This document shows positions 48,001 to 59,269 of a stretch of 64,000 nt of DNA, in pieces (the stretch's first letter is position 1; each line of letters opens with the position of its first letter). The notes beneath the pieces are model-generated. The model was not told the DNA's origin. It made no database searches and saw only the letters and a list, made by a program, of their open reading frames with translations. Source of the DNA: Sequoia sempervirens (lineage: Eukaryota > Streptophyta > Pinopsida > Cupressales > Cupressaceae); assembly GCA_007258455.2 (NCBI GenBank), contig VDFB02270651.1, positions 702,165,981-702,229,980 of the forward strand, in the 5' to 3' direction. Both the position numbers and the translations under genes were made by a program.

Positions 48001-51000
48001 CTAGTGATGGTCGCCTTCAAAAGGAGGAGTCGAGTAAAAGCTTCCGAGGAATACCTAAAAGGTGATAGTCTATCAATAGAGATGTTGATAGAAAGAAAGA
48101 GCAAGCTAGTCTCAAAGTACCGACAATGTTGGCATTTATTGGAGCCCAATGAAGCAATTCACTCAAAGGAACAAAGAGCTAAGAATGGATACCTCTCACA
48201 ACGAGAAGTTGAATTCCCCATGTGTCTAAGTCTACAAATGTAGAAAGTAAGCCCAATGACAATATTGAGATGCAGCAGTTGGACAGAAAACTTGGCCTAA
48301 ACAATGCTCTAAGGAAAAATCTGCTTGAAATGGATCATGTGTTGCAACATGAGAATATGGAACTTTTCAATCTAGGCCCAATCAATAGATACCAATCTAG
48401 GTCCCCAAAAATTGGACCCATATACAATCCGCTTGAAATGGATCATGTGTTGCAACATGAGACTATGGACACTCTCAATGCAAGCCCAATCTACAGATCC
48501 CAATCCAGGCCCCTAAACCTTGGACCCATATACAATTGTAGTCTTGATGATTGTATCAAAAAGATGTGTCTTTGAAGGGACATCTTGGAAGTGGATTTAG
48601 AAACATTGACACTCCAAGATAGAGAGAGATTGCAAAGACAAAATTTAGAGGTAGGCTTCATGTTGAAGTATGGACTAGAAAATTGGACTCCCAAGTATGT
48701 GTAAGTTGATGTGATCTCCAAAGCTGCCCCTTGTAGAAGAATTGGAATTTGGAAAGACAATAGTTGGAGACGTTAAAAACATAACCTTAATCTTACTAAG
48801 GTTGACCACAAACTAGCAAAGTTCACAAAAATGAGCAAGGGTATCAAGTCATCGATGTAAGCCTTCAACAAATTGATAGTGGAAAAAAACATCATCAACA
48901 AAAAGCAGATGGATATAACCACATCATGTAAAATGCAACCATCATCCATATGAGGATGTTGTCGAAGCAACTCCTCCAACTCATCAATGTAAATGCTAAA
49001 GAGGGTCAATGAGAGAGGACACCCTTGTTTGACCCCAAGGATAATCTTCACAAAGTCAAAAAGACTAGAAAGTACAGAACTATCCAATAACTATCTCATC
49101 AAGCCTCCAAGCTATGGTAATGAGAGTTACTGCAATCACATACCTCTAAAAAAGTAGGTATCTCCAAACCAAGTCAAAGGCCTTCTTGAAGTTTATAAAA
49201 AAACAAAAGATTATGAAAGATCAATGACAATCCTCCTCAAGGATAGCCCATTGAGGGCTCTCAAGGGTCTCAATGAAGAGGATGGGATCTCAAGAAGAGA
49301 TAAAATCTTGAAAAGCACCTAGAGAAGGCAATATAGCACCATAGTAGTTTCAACAGGTAATGGAGATGTTGCCACCCACCAAGACCCGAGGACTCCACCA
49401 TGCAAACAATCTAAAGCCTAACCACCCAAGGGGGTAGTCACAAATGATGGCTTTACAATTTGGGACAACAGCCCATTTGTTCTCTTTCCTAGCAACTACA
49501 AGTTGGATATGAGCTTTCTAAAGCGCGTCCACTTGAAGTCTTGTAAGGCCCACATCGAGATAAATCTTTTGAGGGAGGGAGATGAGTTTCCTCTTTGACT
49601 AAGAGCTTGCAAACATTCTTCTACAGATCGGAACTAGATGACAAGAGTGTTGTCCAATAATGTCCAAGCTTTGTTAAGGGAGATTACATTCAAGTCTAAA
49701 GATTTGAACAAGAATGTGTGACCAGCTTGTAAGGGATAAATGGACTTAGTGATGCCAAGGACATGAAGATTGAGTGCCTTGGTTTGTTGTGCCCTTTATT
49801 CTTCGAACTACACTTGGACAGCCATCTCAACAAGGTGGTGTCTTTCTCCCTTTGATCACTTACACCCACGAATTATGCTGCTCAACCTGTTTTTGGAAAG
49901 ATTGTTCTTGGGCTGCATTTTCCTTTTTAAGATGCTCATACCAAGTAATTATCTCTGATTGTTTATTCTGATTATCGGAGACCACTTTGTTAAGCTGCTG
50001 GAAGAAAGGGGAGTCACGGATGATAGCTTGAACCTATTCAAGGTGGGTGATTCTAACCTACAAATTGGCAATGATTTCATCCTTTTTCTGTAGCTGTTTC
50101 TGAAACAGTGACAACAACCCCTGCATTTTGTGCCCTAGACATTCTTCATCTAAGGCTGGAGTATTTGTTTTGTGGTGACAATGCCTTGAGAAGGCAGGGA
50201 GTTTTGGATCCCTGTGTTAAAGGAAACTCCATTAGCAGTAATCAAAAAGCCACGTGGAGCAAAGTTATCTGCAGCAGAAAGCAGCACATAGCTGATGGTC
50301 ACACAAGACCTGCAAATACCTTCATGGAAAATGAAAGCTTCATGAACTGCAAAAATCTGCAGATTGCAACAGAATTGTGACCTTGCAAATAGTGACAGAA
50401 GACCCTGCGACTTCACAGAACCGAGGCCTCACAAAATCAATCGTGACAGAATGCCAAGCAAATCATAATGGAAGACCCTGTAAATCGCAACGAATACCCA
50501 TGGGGAAGTCCCACCTTTGGGAAGTCCTTGATGATTGACAACTGTCGTCCTTTTGTGCTCATAAGGGGTATACTATAACCTGGCAGTTCTCTTCCTCTGT
50601 TGTCTGAATTCAGTGGGTTTTGTTGCTACCAGGCAACATTGTAAATTTCATGTTTCCTGTGTTTGTGGTTGTTTCCAACATTCCAGCAAGTGTGTACAGT
50701 TTTCTTGCGTCTGACTTTTCAGAACTGTGACAGTTTGGACCCCACATCCCTGGTTTTTGCATGGTGTTAGTAAAAGGTATAAGATCTGAGCATATCAAGA
50801 TATTTTCCATTTGGGATAGTGGTTTTGGCTTCTACAAGAGATAATATTACAAAGATTTGGGAATTCTAGGGTCCTTAAGTCTAATGTTTTAGTCCCCTAG
50901 GGCCTATTTGGCTACCTGACGAGGGATTCTGCTAGCATCACTGCATTCTTCTGGCCCTATAGTAGTTTGCTTATTGATTTCAATACCAATAGCAATGCCA

Positions 51001-52130
51001 CTAGGAACACCGGTTGTAGTTTCAGTTGGTAAGTTTTTTATTATTGCCTGGAAGATTGTCCCTATCGTTTTAACTGAATCCGCAATATAGCATTTCTTGA
51101 TTATCTGTGCAATAATATCTACAACTACATGGAAGACTGAGAGGATCAGGGGATTGAACCTGTGCCTCACAGATGATCGATTTTCTGTAACCCTGTGAAA
51201 TCTTAATATACCTTTTTTATCTTTAGTTAAAAATAAGGGTAATTTATCATAGTTAAACCACTCTGAAGTTGTCATCGGTACCTTAAAGCATCCTTTAGGC
51301 ATTCATAACAGAAATACATGGACACAGAACAAAGTATAAAGCTTCATTCATCAAGAGGAATTGCAACACAATTCACACTCAACACGAGATTCTCGGCTCT
51401 GGGTCTAATTCTAGAGCTGACACGTGTATTCAAACATGGCAACTACCCTCTCTCTTAACAGCATAACATGGAGACCCATAGCCTGGCTAGACCTTTCAAA
51501 GAAAACTGTGTTTCTTGGAATTGGGGTGTCATGCAGGAAATGTCTCCCTGATGTAGGAGAAATATCTAGCGCGCACGGAGCATCCCCAGATTCTCCAGAC
51601 ACCTCAGTGATGTCTCCTCCTACGAAAACAAAAATCGAGAGTAAATTGCATATTCTGAGCACAAATGGTCAAAAGACCCTACGCAAGATTTTTGCTGCCA
51701 GTCCAAACAAAGAAATTCAAATTAGCAGGAATTTTGCAGCGCATGCAGAATATGTCGACAGGATTTGTTATATTAAGGAAAGCAAGACTAAGAATTGCGG
51801 GTTTTGGGTAGCTTGAATTTGGAAAAAACATTTTCAACCAATAGAGGGTAACTAAGATGAATGAACTCGTTCGTATTTGGGAATTCATTTTAGGTTTTAT
51901 ATTGGTGAAACTTATGTGTATCAGACGCATGCTCCACACCCTAATTTTGAAACGGCATCCCTGTCCCTGTACTCATTAGGCTCTGAATATTTAAAGCCAT
52001 AAAGAGTATTCTAAAAATAGAATAAACAAAAATGAAATACCTGAAAACGCTGAGGAAAGGTGGTGGAAATGGAGCCTCCGAACAGAGGGCGCTCAAAACA
52101 GGGTTCCGCGGGCACGGCCAAGTCCGGCAT
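44982..52130 (-). CDS. MOG1: MOG1 / Ran guanine nucleotide release factor, partial gene
   Basis: Four exons on the minus strand, each bounded by AG/GT introns: 52130-52041, 45977-45942, 45648-45511 and 45068-44982 (90, 36, 138 and 87 bases, all phase 0). They encode 117 residues: an N-terminus with ERPLFGGSISTTFP, then SNIREVPDHQ, DPNRDESLIIELLDLKQDV, WFLQDLANEQD and VVTAAIGQI. These are the family signatures PLFGGA-x-x-x-P, D-x-S-x-x-R-x-VPD-x-QE and D-x-S-x-I-x-ELL-x-L of MOG1 (Mog1/PsbP fold), which binds Ran GTPase and releases its nucleotide to support nuclear transport. Family members are about 190-220 residues long, so roughly the C-terminal 40% is missing. I could not find it left of 44982; it is either far downstream past the LINE or lost. 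No stops or frameshifts occur in the four exons. Intron 1 is 6,063 bp and full of repeats. Confidence 0.88.
45511..45648 (-). CDS. MOG1: MOG1 exon 3 (46 codons)
   Basis: The acceptor GTGAAG|GAGGCA is at 45648 and the donor GATCTT|GTATGT at 45511. It encodes EAFADPNRDESLIIELLDLK through ANEQDSSGDL. Confidence 0.88.
45942..45977 (-). CDS. MOG1: MOG1 exon 2 (12 codons)
   Basis: The acceptor CTGTAG|GATCTG is at 45977 and the donor CATCAG|GTTCTA at 45942. It encodes DLSNIREVPDHQ, the most conserved MOG1 segment. The frame joins exons 1 and 3 without a split codon. Confidence 0.88.
46300..46660. other. MOG1 intron 1: unassigned repeat-like DNA
   Basis: No coding domain was recognised. The sequence leads directly into the 466-bp tandem duplication and probably belongs to the same inserted segment. 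Confidence 0.3.
46661..47592. repeat. 466-bp tandem duplication, ~99% identical
   Basis: Copy 1 is 46661-47126 and copy 2 is 47127-47592. I see only about four differences: two in the CACGTGGTC/CATGTGATC stretch, one in ATTGGGATGC/ATTGGAATGC and one in GAAAGAAAAG/GAAAGGAAAG. On the plus strand each copy carries a protein-like frame (STQIEEQRLTVLRAAKGTPG, then KAMNGLKVVNEINFTNMHCQ and MWFNVWELQRLK) with one or two stops. It looks like a fragment of a coiled-coil protein gene that I cannot name. It lies inside MOG1 intron 1. Confidence 0.85.
47600..48200. other. MOG1 intron 1: no gene
   Basis: Sequence joining the tandem duplication to LINE relic F. The short ORFs on both strands lack domains; some probably belong to the C-terminal part of relic F. 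Confidence 0.3.
48222..49215 (-). pseudogene. LINE relic F (RT fragment) in MOG1 intron 1
   Basis: The minus strand encodes FINFKKAFDLVWR (RT motif A) near 49195, VKQGCPLSLTLFSIYIDELE near 49030, and an LFVDD-type active-site box near 48895 (Val in place of Ala). Further on is ITSTYTYLGVQFSSP near 48725. This lineage (IYIDELEELL, TYTYLGVQFS) differs from the young LINE and from relics A-E. Many stops and frameshifts make it dead. Confidence 0.65.
48323..48540. repeat. 108-bp tandem duplication within LINE relic F
   Basis: GCTTGAAATGGATCATGTG occurs at 48323 and 48431, and the rest of the unit is about 85% alike. The plus frame 48222-48575 repeats LEMDHVLQHE twice only because of this duplication and is not a gene. 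Confidence 0.75.
49216..50900. other. MOG1 intron 1: repeat-derived DNA, no gene supported
   Basis: Mixed sequence with short ORFs on both strands and recurring phrases such as GAAGACCCTG and GTGACAGAA around 50380-50480. No domain, LTR end or tandem array is clear. Confidence 0.35.
50904..51302 (-). other. Unassigned 132-codon ORF in MOG1 intron 1
   Basis: An uninterrupted minus frame with protein-like composition (FHVVVDIIAQIIKKCYIADS, TTTGVPSGIAIGIEINKQTT). It has no recognised domain. It lies between MOG1 exons 1 and 2 in the gene's own orientation, but the surrounding exons join in frame without it and the family has no such segment. It is probably element-derived. Confidence 0.3.
51436..51816 (+). 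other. Unassigned ORF with transit-peptide-like start
   Basis: The plus frame from the ATG at 51436 is 126 codons long: MATTLSLNSITWRPIAWLDL, then a Ser/Pro-rich stretch (ASPDSPDTSVMSPPTKTK) and a basic C-terminal half. The N-terminus is Ser/Thr-rich without early acidic residues, as in plastid transit peptides. It runs opposite to MOG1 and starts about 600 bases inside intron 1. I do not recognise the protein; it could be a small gene, a first exon or chance. Confidence 0.3.
52041..52130 (-). CDS. MOG1: MOG1 exon 1 (30 codons, start ATG)
   Basis: The ATG at 52130-52128 opens MPDLAVPAEPCFERPLFGGS; the exon ends CGTTTTCAG|GTATTTC at 52041. It is GC-rich compared with its surroundings. Confidence 0.88.
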
Positions 52131-52210
52131 GTTTTTGTTTTGGTCTTATTTTTCTCCAGCTCGCTCTGGATAATTTAAATTCCTAGTAGACGATGCTGCT
52201 CGCTTGGTGG

Positions 52211-52220
52211 GTATTTTATA
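52211..52220 (-). promoter_or_regulatory. TATA box of MOG1
   Basis: The minus strand reads GTCTATAAAATACCC, about 82-90 bases before the MOG1 ATG. This would place transcription start near 52180 with a 5' untranslated leader of about 50 bases. Confidence 0.5.
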
Positions 52221-52299
52221 GACTTAAAGTTGCGGAGAATATACGCTAACTCGATTTTGTTTTTTAAAATTTAACGGCTTCGTTGAGCACTTTCACTTG

Positions 52300-52395
52300 C
52301 GTAGCCACCACCTATATATCTTCAAATTAATCTAGTTCAAATTGGTATTTAGCATAGTCTACCTATATATCTTCAAAATAATCTAGGTATATAAA
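52300..52395. repeat. Short direct repeat upstream of MOG1
   Basis: CCTATATATCTTCAAA followed by TTAATCTAG or ATAATCTAG occurs twice, about 57 bases apart. Confidence 0.6.
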
Positions 52396-52399
52396 CTAG

Positions 52400-53620
52400 T
52401 TTAGTTATCTTATAGAACAAGTGACGCAAGCGTCGAGTTCCTATTGAGAGGTAAAAAGCATCTAGCTATGAGTTAGAAAAAGTAATTAGATAGGAGATAG
52501 GAATATAAATGTATTAAATTTAGTTAGGAAAGTTTGAAATAATTTGCAATGGTGCATTAATGCGTACAATGTTTAGGGTCCATGGGCAACGTGGTCCATA
52601 GAGACATGTGAACAGTTGACATGTGTCGATGGATGCATGCAAAATTGCATTTATGGGTACCATGTATACGTGAACTTTTTTATAGATATACCAATGAATA
52701 CTTGTATTTTTATGTGTATATGTATACATTTGCAATAAGAAACATTCTTTATGATCTTATTCAAGAAGCAAAAATGTATTATTATTTTGTTTAAATTATT
52801 AAATGCAAATAATCTCAAATGTTTGTAACAATGCTTGAGCCATCTATGTATACATGTATCCACGTGCACATAATGCATAGAAGAGTGAAAAGCATCGTCG
52901 GCATCTGAATGAGTCTCAAAGTACGATGAGACTCAACTTGCATTTGCAGTATTAAATGAAAGAAAATAAGAGAAATAAACTACTTATGACCAATGCACAG
53001 GTTTTAAATTTTTTTTTTAATAAACCTTTTGCCCCATAAATTCATTAGTCATTTCAATTCAAACAAAGTTTTGATGTAGGAATATTTCTAAAGCATCAAA
53101 TATCATTTGCAACAATTTACAAAAACATGTGCCCAGGCACTAAAAAAAATGCATTCTTTACATGACGCATACATTTTATCATAAGAAGAAAATAATCTAC
53201 TCTACAACATTTTATAAGAATGACATTTGAAAGTAATTTCTAGGCCATTCGTGTTTGCAATTTTGGGAAATCAATCTGTACTAAACTTTAAAAATAAATC
53301 CAAAGAAAAAAGATGTCATCCATGTCCCCGCATTATTGCATATAGACACATATTTATATGCATGTTTAAACAAAGTTTACCATACCTCTTTTTTTGCTTC
53401 TATGTCTATTTGTAAATAAAATTATGTTTAGTGTAATGTTCTAAAACACATGTTACGTTAATTAATACAACTGAGTTATTTTACTTTATCATATCACAAT
53501 ATGCAAGTGCTAGTAGAAACACTAGTGTTAGGTGGAACATTGATAGGGGTAGCTCATTTGAGTGTAAACTTTTCTAAGATCAATCAATCTTTTTTTTAAT
53601 GTAGTATGAAGGTTAGTTCT
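52400..53620. other. No gene; AT-rich, start of repeat field
   Basis: Contains the first copy (52810-52995) of a block repeated at 54190-54375 and partly at 54780: TTTGTAACAATGCTTGAG, CGTGCACATAATGCATA, GAGACTCAACTTGCATTTGC. The small ORFs are chance frames. Confidence 0.5.
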
Positions 53621-53712
53621 ATATAAAGCTATTGATTTTATTATAAATAAGATTTTAATCTTGTTTATGTAATACGAAAACATATTTTTGTGTATAGAAC
53701 AATGTAATTATA

Positions 53713-54180
53713 TTACAGTAAATTCTTAGATGAATCACTAGAAAGCTATTGATTTTATTATAAATAAGATTTGAATCTTGTTTATGTAATACGAATAAAT
53801 ATTTGTGTATATATATTAAACAAAAAATAATTTGCAAAGATATAAAGAACCTTATTGCCTAAGATAAAATGTAGCTACAGTAAAATAATTCACATGTTTA
53901 TAGCACTTTGCATTCAAAATAAAATGTAATAATTTGACTTATTAAAATGTAATAAGTCAAATAAATATTACAATAAATTCTTAGATGAATCACTAGAAAG
54001 CTATTGATTTTATTATAAATAAGATTTTAATCTTGTTTATGTAATACGAATAAATATTTTTGTGTATATATATTAAACAAAAAATAATTTGCAAAGATAT
54101 AAAGAACCTTATTACCTAAGATAAAATGTAGCTACACTAAAATAGTTCACATGTTTATAGCACTTTGCATGCAAATTATT
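53713..54180. repeat. 255-bp tandem duplication
   Basis: Two near-identical copies (53713-53967 and 53968-54180) contain GAAAGCTATTGATTTTATTA, TCTTGTTTATGTAATACGAA and ATAAAATGTAGCTACA. A third partial copy precedes them at 53625-53690. Confidence 0.8.
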
Positions 54181-54312
54181 GAGAGAGAAACATTTGTAAC
54201 AATGCTTGAGGCATCTACGTATACATGTATGCGTGTATACATGTATCGACGTGCACATAATGCATACAAGAGTGAAAGCATCCTCGGCATCTAAACGAGT
54301 GTCAAAGCACGA

Positions 54313-55248
54313 TGAGACTCAACTTGCATTTGCAGTATTAAATGAAAGAAAACAGGAGAAATAAACTACTTATTACCAATGCATATATCGAAGGAAAGCA
54401 TAAAAATATGGATCTATGTAAACATTTATGCATGCATGGATGTGTACATGTGTCCATGTAATTTGGTATGTTAACAAGAATCTATATATGCCTGCGTGCA
54501 TAAAGTTAGAAATGTTAGAAATAATTTGCATTTCAAACATATAAAAAAAAAACATTTATGATTGAAACAAAACAATAATACATTAGTGTTTTTTGAAGAA
54601 GTGTATAAAGGATATATAATGATGCATTTGAATGCATAGATACATGTAAATATTTGTTAAATCTGATCATACATTTTAGCCTTTGGTGAACTGTTATACG
54701 TGCTTTTAGGGATCTGTAATAAATAGGATTTAGGAAAGACATTTTGAAAAGAACTCTTGAATACAACTCTATGTTAACAATGAGACTCAATTTGCATTTG
54801 CAGTATTAAATGAAAGAAAACAAGAAAAATTAACTATTTATCAGCAATGCATATATCGAAGGAATGCATAAATATATGGATCAATGCAAACATTTATGCA
54901 TGCATCGATGTGTACATGTGCCCGTGTAATTTGGAATGTAAACAAGAATCTATATATGCTTGTGTGCATAAAGTTAGAAATGTCAAAAACAATTTGCATT
55001 TGAAAGATATACAAAAAACATTTATGATCGAAACAAAAGAATAATACATTATTATTTTTTGAACAAGTGTATAAAGGATATCTAATGATGCATTTGAATG
55101 CATGGATACATGTAAAAATTTGTTAAATCTGATCATACATTTTAGCCTCCAAAAAACTGTCATATGTGCTTTTAGTTATCTGTAATAAACAGGATTTAGA
55201 AAAAACGTTTTGAAAAGAACTCTTGAATACAACTCTATGTTATGATAG
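54313..55248. repeat. 468-bp tandem duplication
   Basis: Copies 54313-54780 and 54781-55248 share GAGACTCAA-TTGCATTTGC, ATATCGAAGGAA, TGCATGCAT-GATGTGTACA and AAAAGAACTCTTGAATACAA. By eye they are about 88-90% identical. Confidence 0.8.
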
Positions 55249-55249
55249 T

Positions 55250-56050
55250 TATTTTCAAAGCCCTCAGTGTTTAATTGCATAACCTTGATATTTTCTTCAT
55301 TTTTTTCTTTGTTTGGTATGGTGTTAATTTTGTTGTGATGGATGAAGGTATATTTGAGCTATAGATAGATAAAGATATGTAAGGGTAATAAAGAAGAATG
55401 AGCTATGTAAGTGCAAGAAAGAGAGGGAATTGAGAGAATGATGAGATGCAAGGTATATGAATAAGTTATGAAAAGTATTTGATATGGGAGGCAAGGATAT
55501 GCGAGAGTGGATATGAGGATGAATGGAATGTAAATGGTATGAATTTATCATTTTTTAGTTATACGCTTAAAATTAAATGCAAGAAATAAAAATTTGAATG
55601 AGTGAGCTGGATTGAATGAAAAAAGGAATGCAACACATTGGTGTGATGCAAGGCAAGCATATAAATGGGTTTTGAAATGTATTTGATTTGAGAAGAAAGG
55701 ATGTGCAAGGGTGGAAATGGAAATGAATGGAATCGATAGGGTATGAAGTGATCATTTCTTCCAACAAAGGGTGGAAGAATGTCTAGTTTGTTATTGGTTA
55801 TGCTTTTTAAAATCATCATAGGGCTGAGTGTCTCAATACAAACACAGAAAAAAGACTCATGTCCCATTTCTCACTCTCCTTCGTACTGAACAAGGTGCCG
55901 AGATCCTTGAGCTTCCTTGAAATGCGACAAGAGAAGAATAGATATAAAAATATAATGATATTTAAGGATAGAAGAGTCAAAACAGAAGACAAAGTGAAAG
56001 TTGTTATGCATATACTATGAAAACAATAAATATGGAAGATCATGAAACTG
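55250..56050. other. Purine-skewed repeat-like DNA; no gene
   Basis: The plus strand is rich in GGATATG, GAATGAATGG and AAGGGTGGAA phrases, with two related blocks at 55380-55540 and 55580-55740 (GATGCAAGG, GAAATGTATTTGAT). The complementary ORFs are chance frames. Confidence 0.45.
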
Positions 56051-56069
56051 AAAAAATGCATATGCTGAT

Positions 56070-57200
56070 GCATTAGAGAACAATAAATGCATGAACAGAG
56101 AAATACGTAGAGCTATTCACAGATATATGCATGGATGCATTGACAGACACATGTATACACAGAAAACAAACTACATGGACAGATGGAGAAATGAATACAT
56201 GTATACATGAATGCATGCATATTTGCATATAGATACAAATGCATATGTTACATGGAAGCATGTATTCATATACACATGCAAATATGGATGAAGGCATATA
56301 TGCATATATGCATGTATGGACAATATGCATGAATGTATGTGAACATATAACTTTTAATTTTTTTATATTGGAAAACTAGCATTTATCTGTTTCTATTTAT
56401 CAGAATAGCTTTATAAATCATTATTGTTATAGAAAATCAGTGAAATGTGATCGCATAGATTGATTAAATAAATTTAAGCAAAGGCATAGTTTATAAAACT
56501 GGCGAGTAGAGGTACGTAATCCATGAATGCAAATTAAATGCATTGAAATATCAGGAAAATGCGAACACATAGAGAGGTCAAAATAATTGAAGCAAATGCA
56601 TTAAATGGCATCTGGCTGGTGGAGAAGGCACTGGAATGGCTTGGTGGCCATGGGTGGCCAGCATACTTTGGCCATTTAATATAGATTTAAGCCAGTTGCA
56701 ATGCATCGCAGCTGCTTTGTGGATGTATATTTGTTGTACATGCTTGTGTTCTAAGGAAGAGTGTTGTATATGCATGCACAAATGCATATGTGCATGTTGT
56801 ACATGCACACATGTATAGATGGATGCATAGACACATGTATGCAGACAGAGATAGATATGTTACAGAGAGAGGTGTGCAGATACATGGATGTGTAGAAATA
56901 TGCATATATGCATCTGCACATGGGCAGAGACAAAGACATATACATGGGTGCATGAGTCCATATATGCATATATACATGTATCCATGCAAGATATCGATAG
57001 ATGCATATATACATGGATGTGTGCATGCAATTCATAGGTGCATATATGCATAAATTGATGTATACATGTAGCCATAGATACATCCATACATATATAGACA
57101 GATGCATGGAGAGATGGGCAGATATATGCATAAATCGATATATGCATGATTGCATCTATGGATACATAGATACATAATGAGATGAAGAAAGAGACACATT
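56070..57200. repeat. Degenerate ATGCAT/ACATGTAT microsatellite tract
   Basis: A dense irregular mixture of ATGCATA, TACATG, GATACAT and TGCATATATGCATA with near-palindromic 6-10-mers, interrupted at 56340-56760 by unrelated sequence. It creates Met/His/Cys/Ile/Tyr-rich open frames on both strands (up to 134 codons at 57155-56751) that are not genes. Confidence 0.75.
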
Positions 57201-57234
57201 TATATATGCATATGCGGAACCATATAAAATTGAA

Positions 57235-58630
57235 ATATGTTTAGCATATTGTAATCAATGAGTATTTAGACTGAACACCTTGATACTGGCATGTTAACTG
57301 TGTCATTGTTATCGAGTTTCTAGTGCTCATTTACCCTTGTAATAATGCATATGTAATTAATTAGGTAGCTGCTAATTAGTCTTTAAATACATAACAATTA
57401 AAAGAAAGAAATAATGATAATTATCGTTGTGCACATTTCAGCTATTAATCAAAGCCAATTGACAAAGTAGCAATGGAAAACCATGTGCATGTTAATATGT
57501 TAGAGAGCATGTATTTGTGCATAAGTGTATAAGGATGCCATGAGTTGTGATTTCTACTTGCATGTAGTTGTATTAAACAATTAATAGTAAGTATAGAATG
57601 ACCCCATCGGGTTGGAAACTGAATATTTATGTGGCTTTTAGATGATACCAGGTTTGGAGCCATGAGACTTGTTAGATGCTTAAATGTCACAGTAATCATA
57701 GCGTATCAGCTAATAGGACCACTTGACATTTGACTCATGTCAATCTAGTCAGTTCCATATTTCTCATTTAGCCTTGTTTCATCTGATATGTAACTAATTA
57801 GGTAGCTGCTAACTAGTGTTTAAATACACAGAAATAAAAAGAAAGAAATAAATACAATTATGCTTTTGTACATATTAGCTGTTAATGAAAGCGAAATAAC
57901 AAAGTAGCAGTAGAAAACCATGTGCATGTTAATATGTTGGAGAGCATGGATGTGTGCATCACTGTATAATTATCTAGAAAGCCCTCTGTTTGACTGCGTA
58001 ACCACGATATTTTGTTCATATCTTTCTTTGTTCCGTATGGTGCAAATGTTGTTGTGATACATGATATACATGTAGGCATGCATAGAATCCATATATCCAT
58101 ACATACATGTATTCATGCATAGTATTCAGAGATGCATATATGCATATACCAATGTCTACATGTATCGATAGAAACATCTATACATATACTGATAGGTGCA
58201 TGTATACATAGTCACATATATACATGAATCAATATATGGATGGTTGTATCTGAGGATACATAGATAGACAATGACATGTAGTAAAAGAGACATGGATGTA
58301 TGCATGGAAGGAACCATATGAGATTGAAATGTTTTTAGAAAATTTTAATCAATGAGTATTCAGTCTAGACACATTCATATTGGCATGTTAACTTTGTCAT
58401 TTTCTTCTAGCTTGTAGCTCTCATCGACGCTTGTATCATTCGATATCTAATTAATTAGTTAGCTGTTAACCAGTGTACAGATCCATAAGAATACAAAATT
58501 AATTATAATTATCCTTATGCAGATTTCGCTTATTAATCAAAGCCAATTAACAAAGCAACAGTGGAAAACCATGTACATGTTAATATGTTAGACAATATGT
58601 ATTTGTGCATAGGTGCATAAGGATGTTTCA
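57235..58630. repeat. Dispersed ~330-bp block, three copies
   Basis: Blocks at about 57235-57540, 57720-57960 and 58320-58625 share TTAGGTAGCTGCTAA-TAG, AAGCCAATT-ACAAAG, GAAAACCATGTGCATGTTAA and TATGTTAGA. They alternate with ATGCAT-type tract (58060-58310), giving a higher-order period of roughly 550-650 bp. Confidence 0.7.
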
Positions 58631-58849
58631 AAAGTTTTTTTATTTTATTTGGAAACTGGTATTTATCTATTTTCTTGTTTGTGTTTCAAAGTGAATGCAT
58701 TAAATGGCATGTGGATTTATCATGTAATATAGATTTAAGTGACTAGAGATGCATTGTGATTACTTTGAGTGTTTCATTTTTGTTATTTTACAGATCTGTG
58801 TAGTCACAGGAGATGTTGTTGCTGCAGAGTCAAGACCCATAAACGAGCT

Positions 58850-59240
58850 ACTTGATACATGTATCCATAGATACACGGATGTGGACATCCATCATGGTAT
58901 CCATAGATGCGTAGATACATGTATCTATGAATAGATATATCCATAGATACATCGACACATATATGGATAGATGCCTGTATACATATGCACATAGAAGCAT
59001 AGATACATAAATGCGTGGATGCATCTATAGGTAGAAGAATACACAGAAACATAGTTGCATGGATAGATAGATGCATGCATAGTTGGATACATAAATGCTT
59101 AAATATGCATGTATGGAAATATCCATGGATTGCATATGAAGTTGCATAGATACATATATCCATGCGTGCATGTATACATAGATGCATGTATTGTAGTACA
59201 CATGGATGCATGTATATGTGTATCTATGGGCAGGATGCAT
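58850..59240. repeat. Second ATGCAT/ACATGTAT microsatellite tract
   Basis: Same character as 56070-57200: GATACATGTATC, CATAGATACAT, ATGCATGCATA. The minus frame 59211-58804 is the complementary by-product. Confidence 0.75.
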
Positions 59241-59269
59241 AGTGCATGTAAATAGAAGAATTTTGTCAA

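Noticed and set aside
48222..48575. 117-codon plus ORF with a two-fold LEMDHVLQHE repeat
   Set aside because: It is antisense to LINE relic F, and the repeat is simply a 108-bp tandem duplication.
51130..51180. tRNA T-arm-like phrase GGTTCAATCC on the minus strand
   Set aside because: No acceptor stem, D-arm or anticodon arm could be built around it; it lies inside an open frame.
56578..57155. Met/His/Cys-rich ORFs up to 134 codons on the minus strand (and 58804-59211)
   Set aside because: They are translations of the ATGCAT/ACATGTAT microsatellite. The same words give open frames on both strands and there is no codon-position bias.
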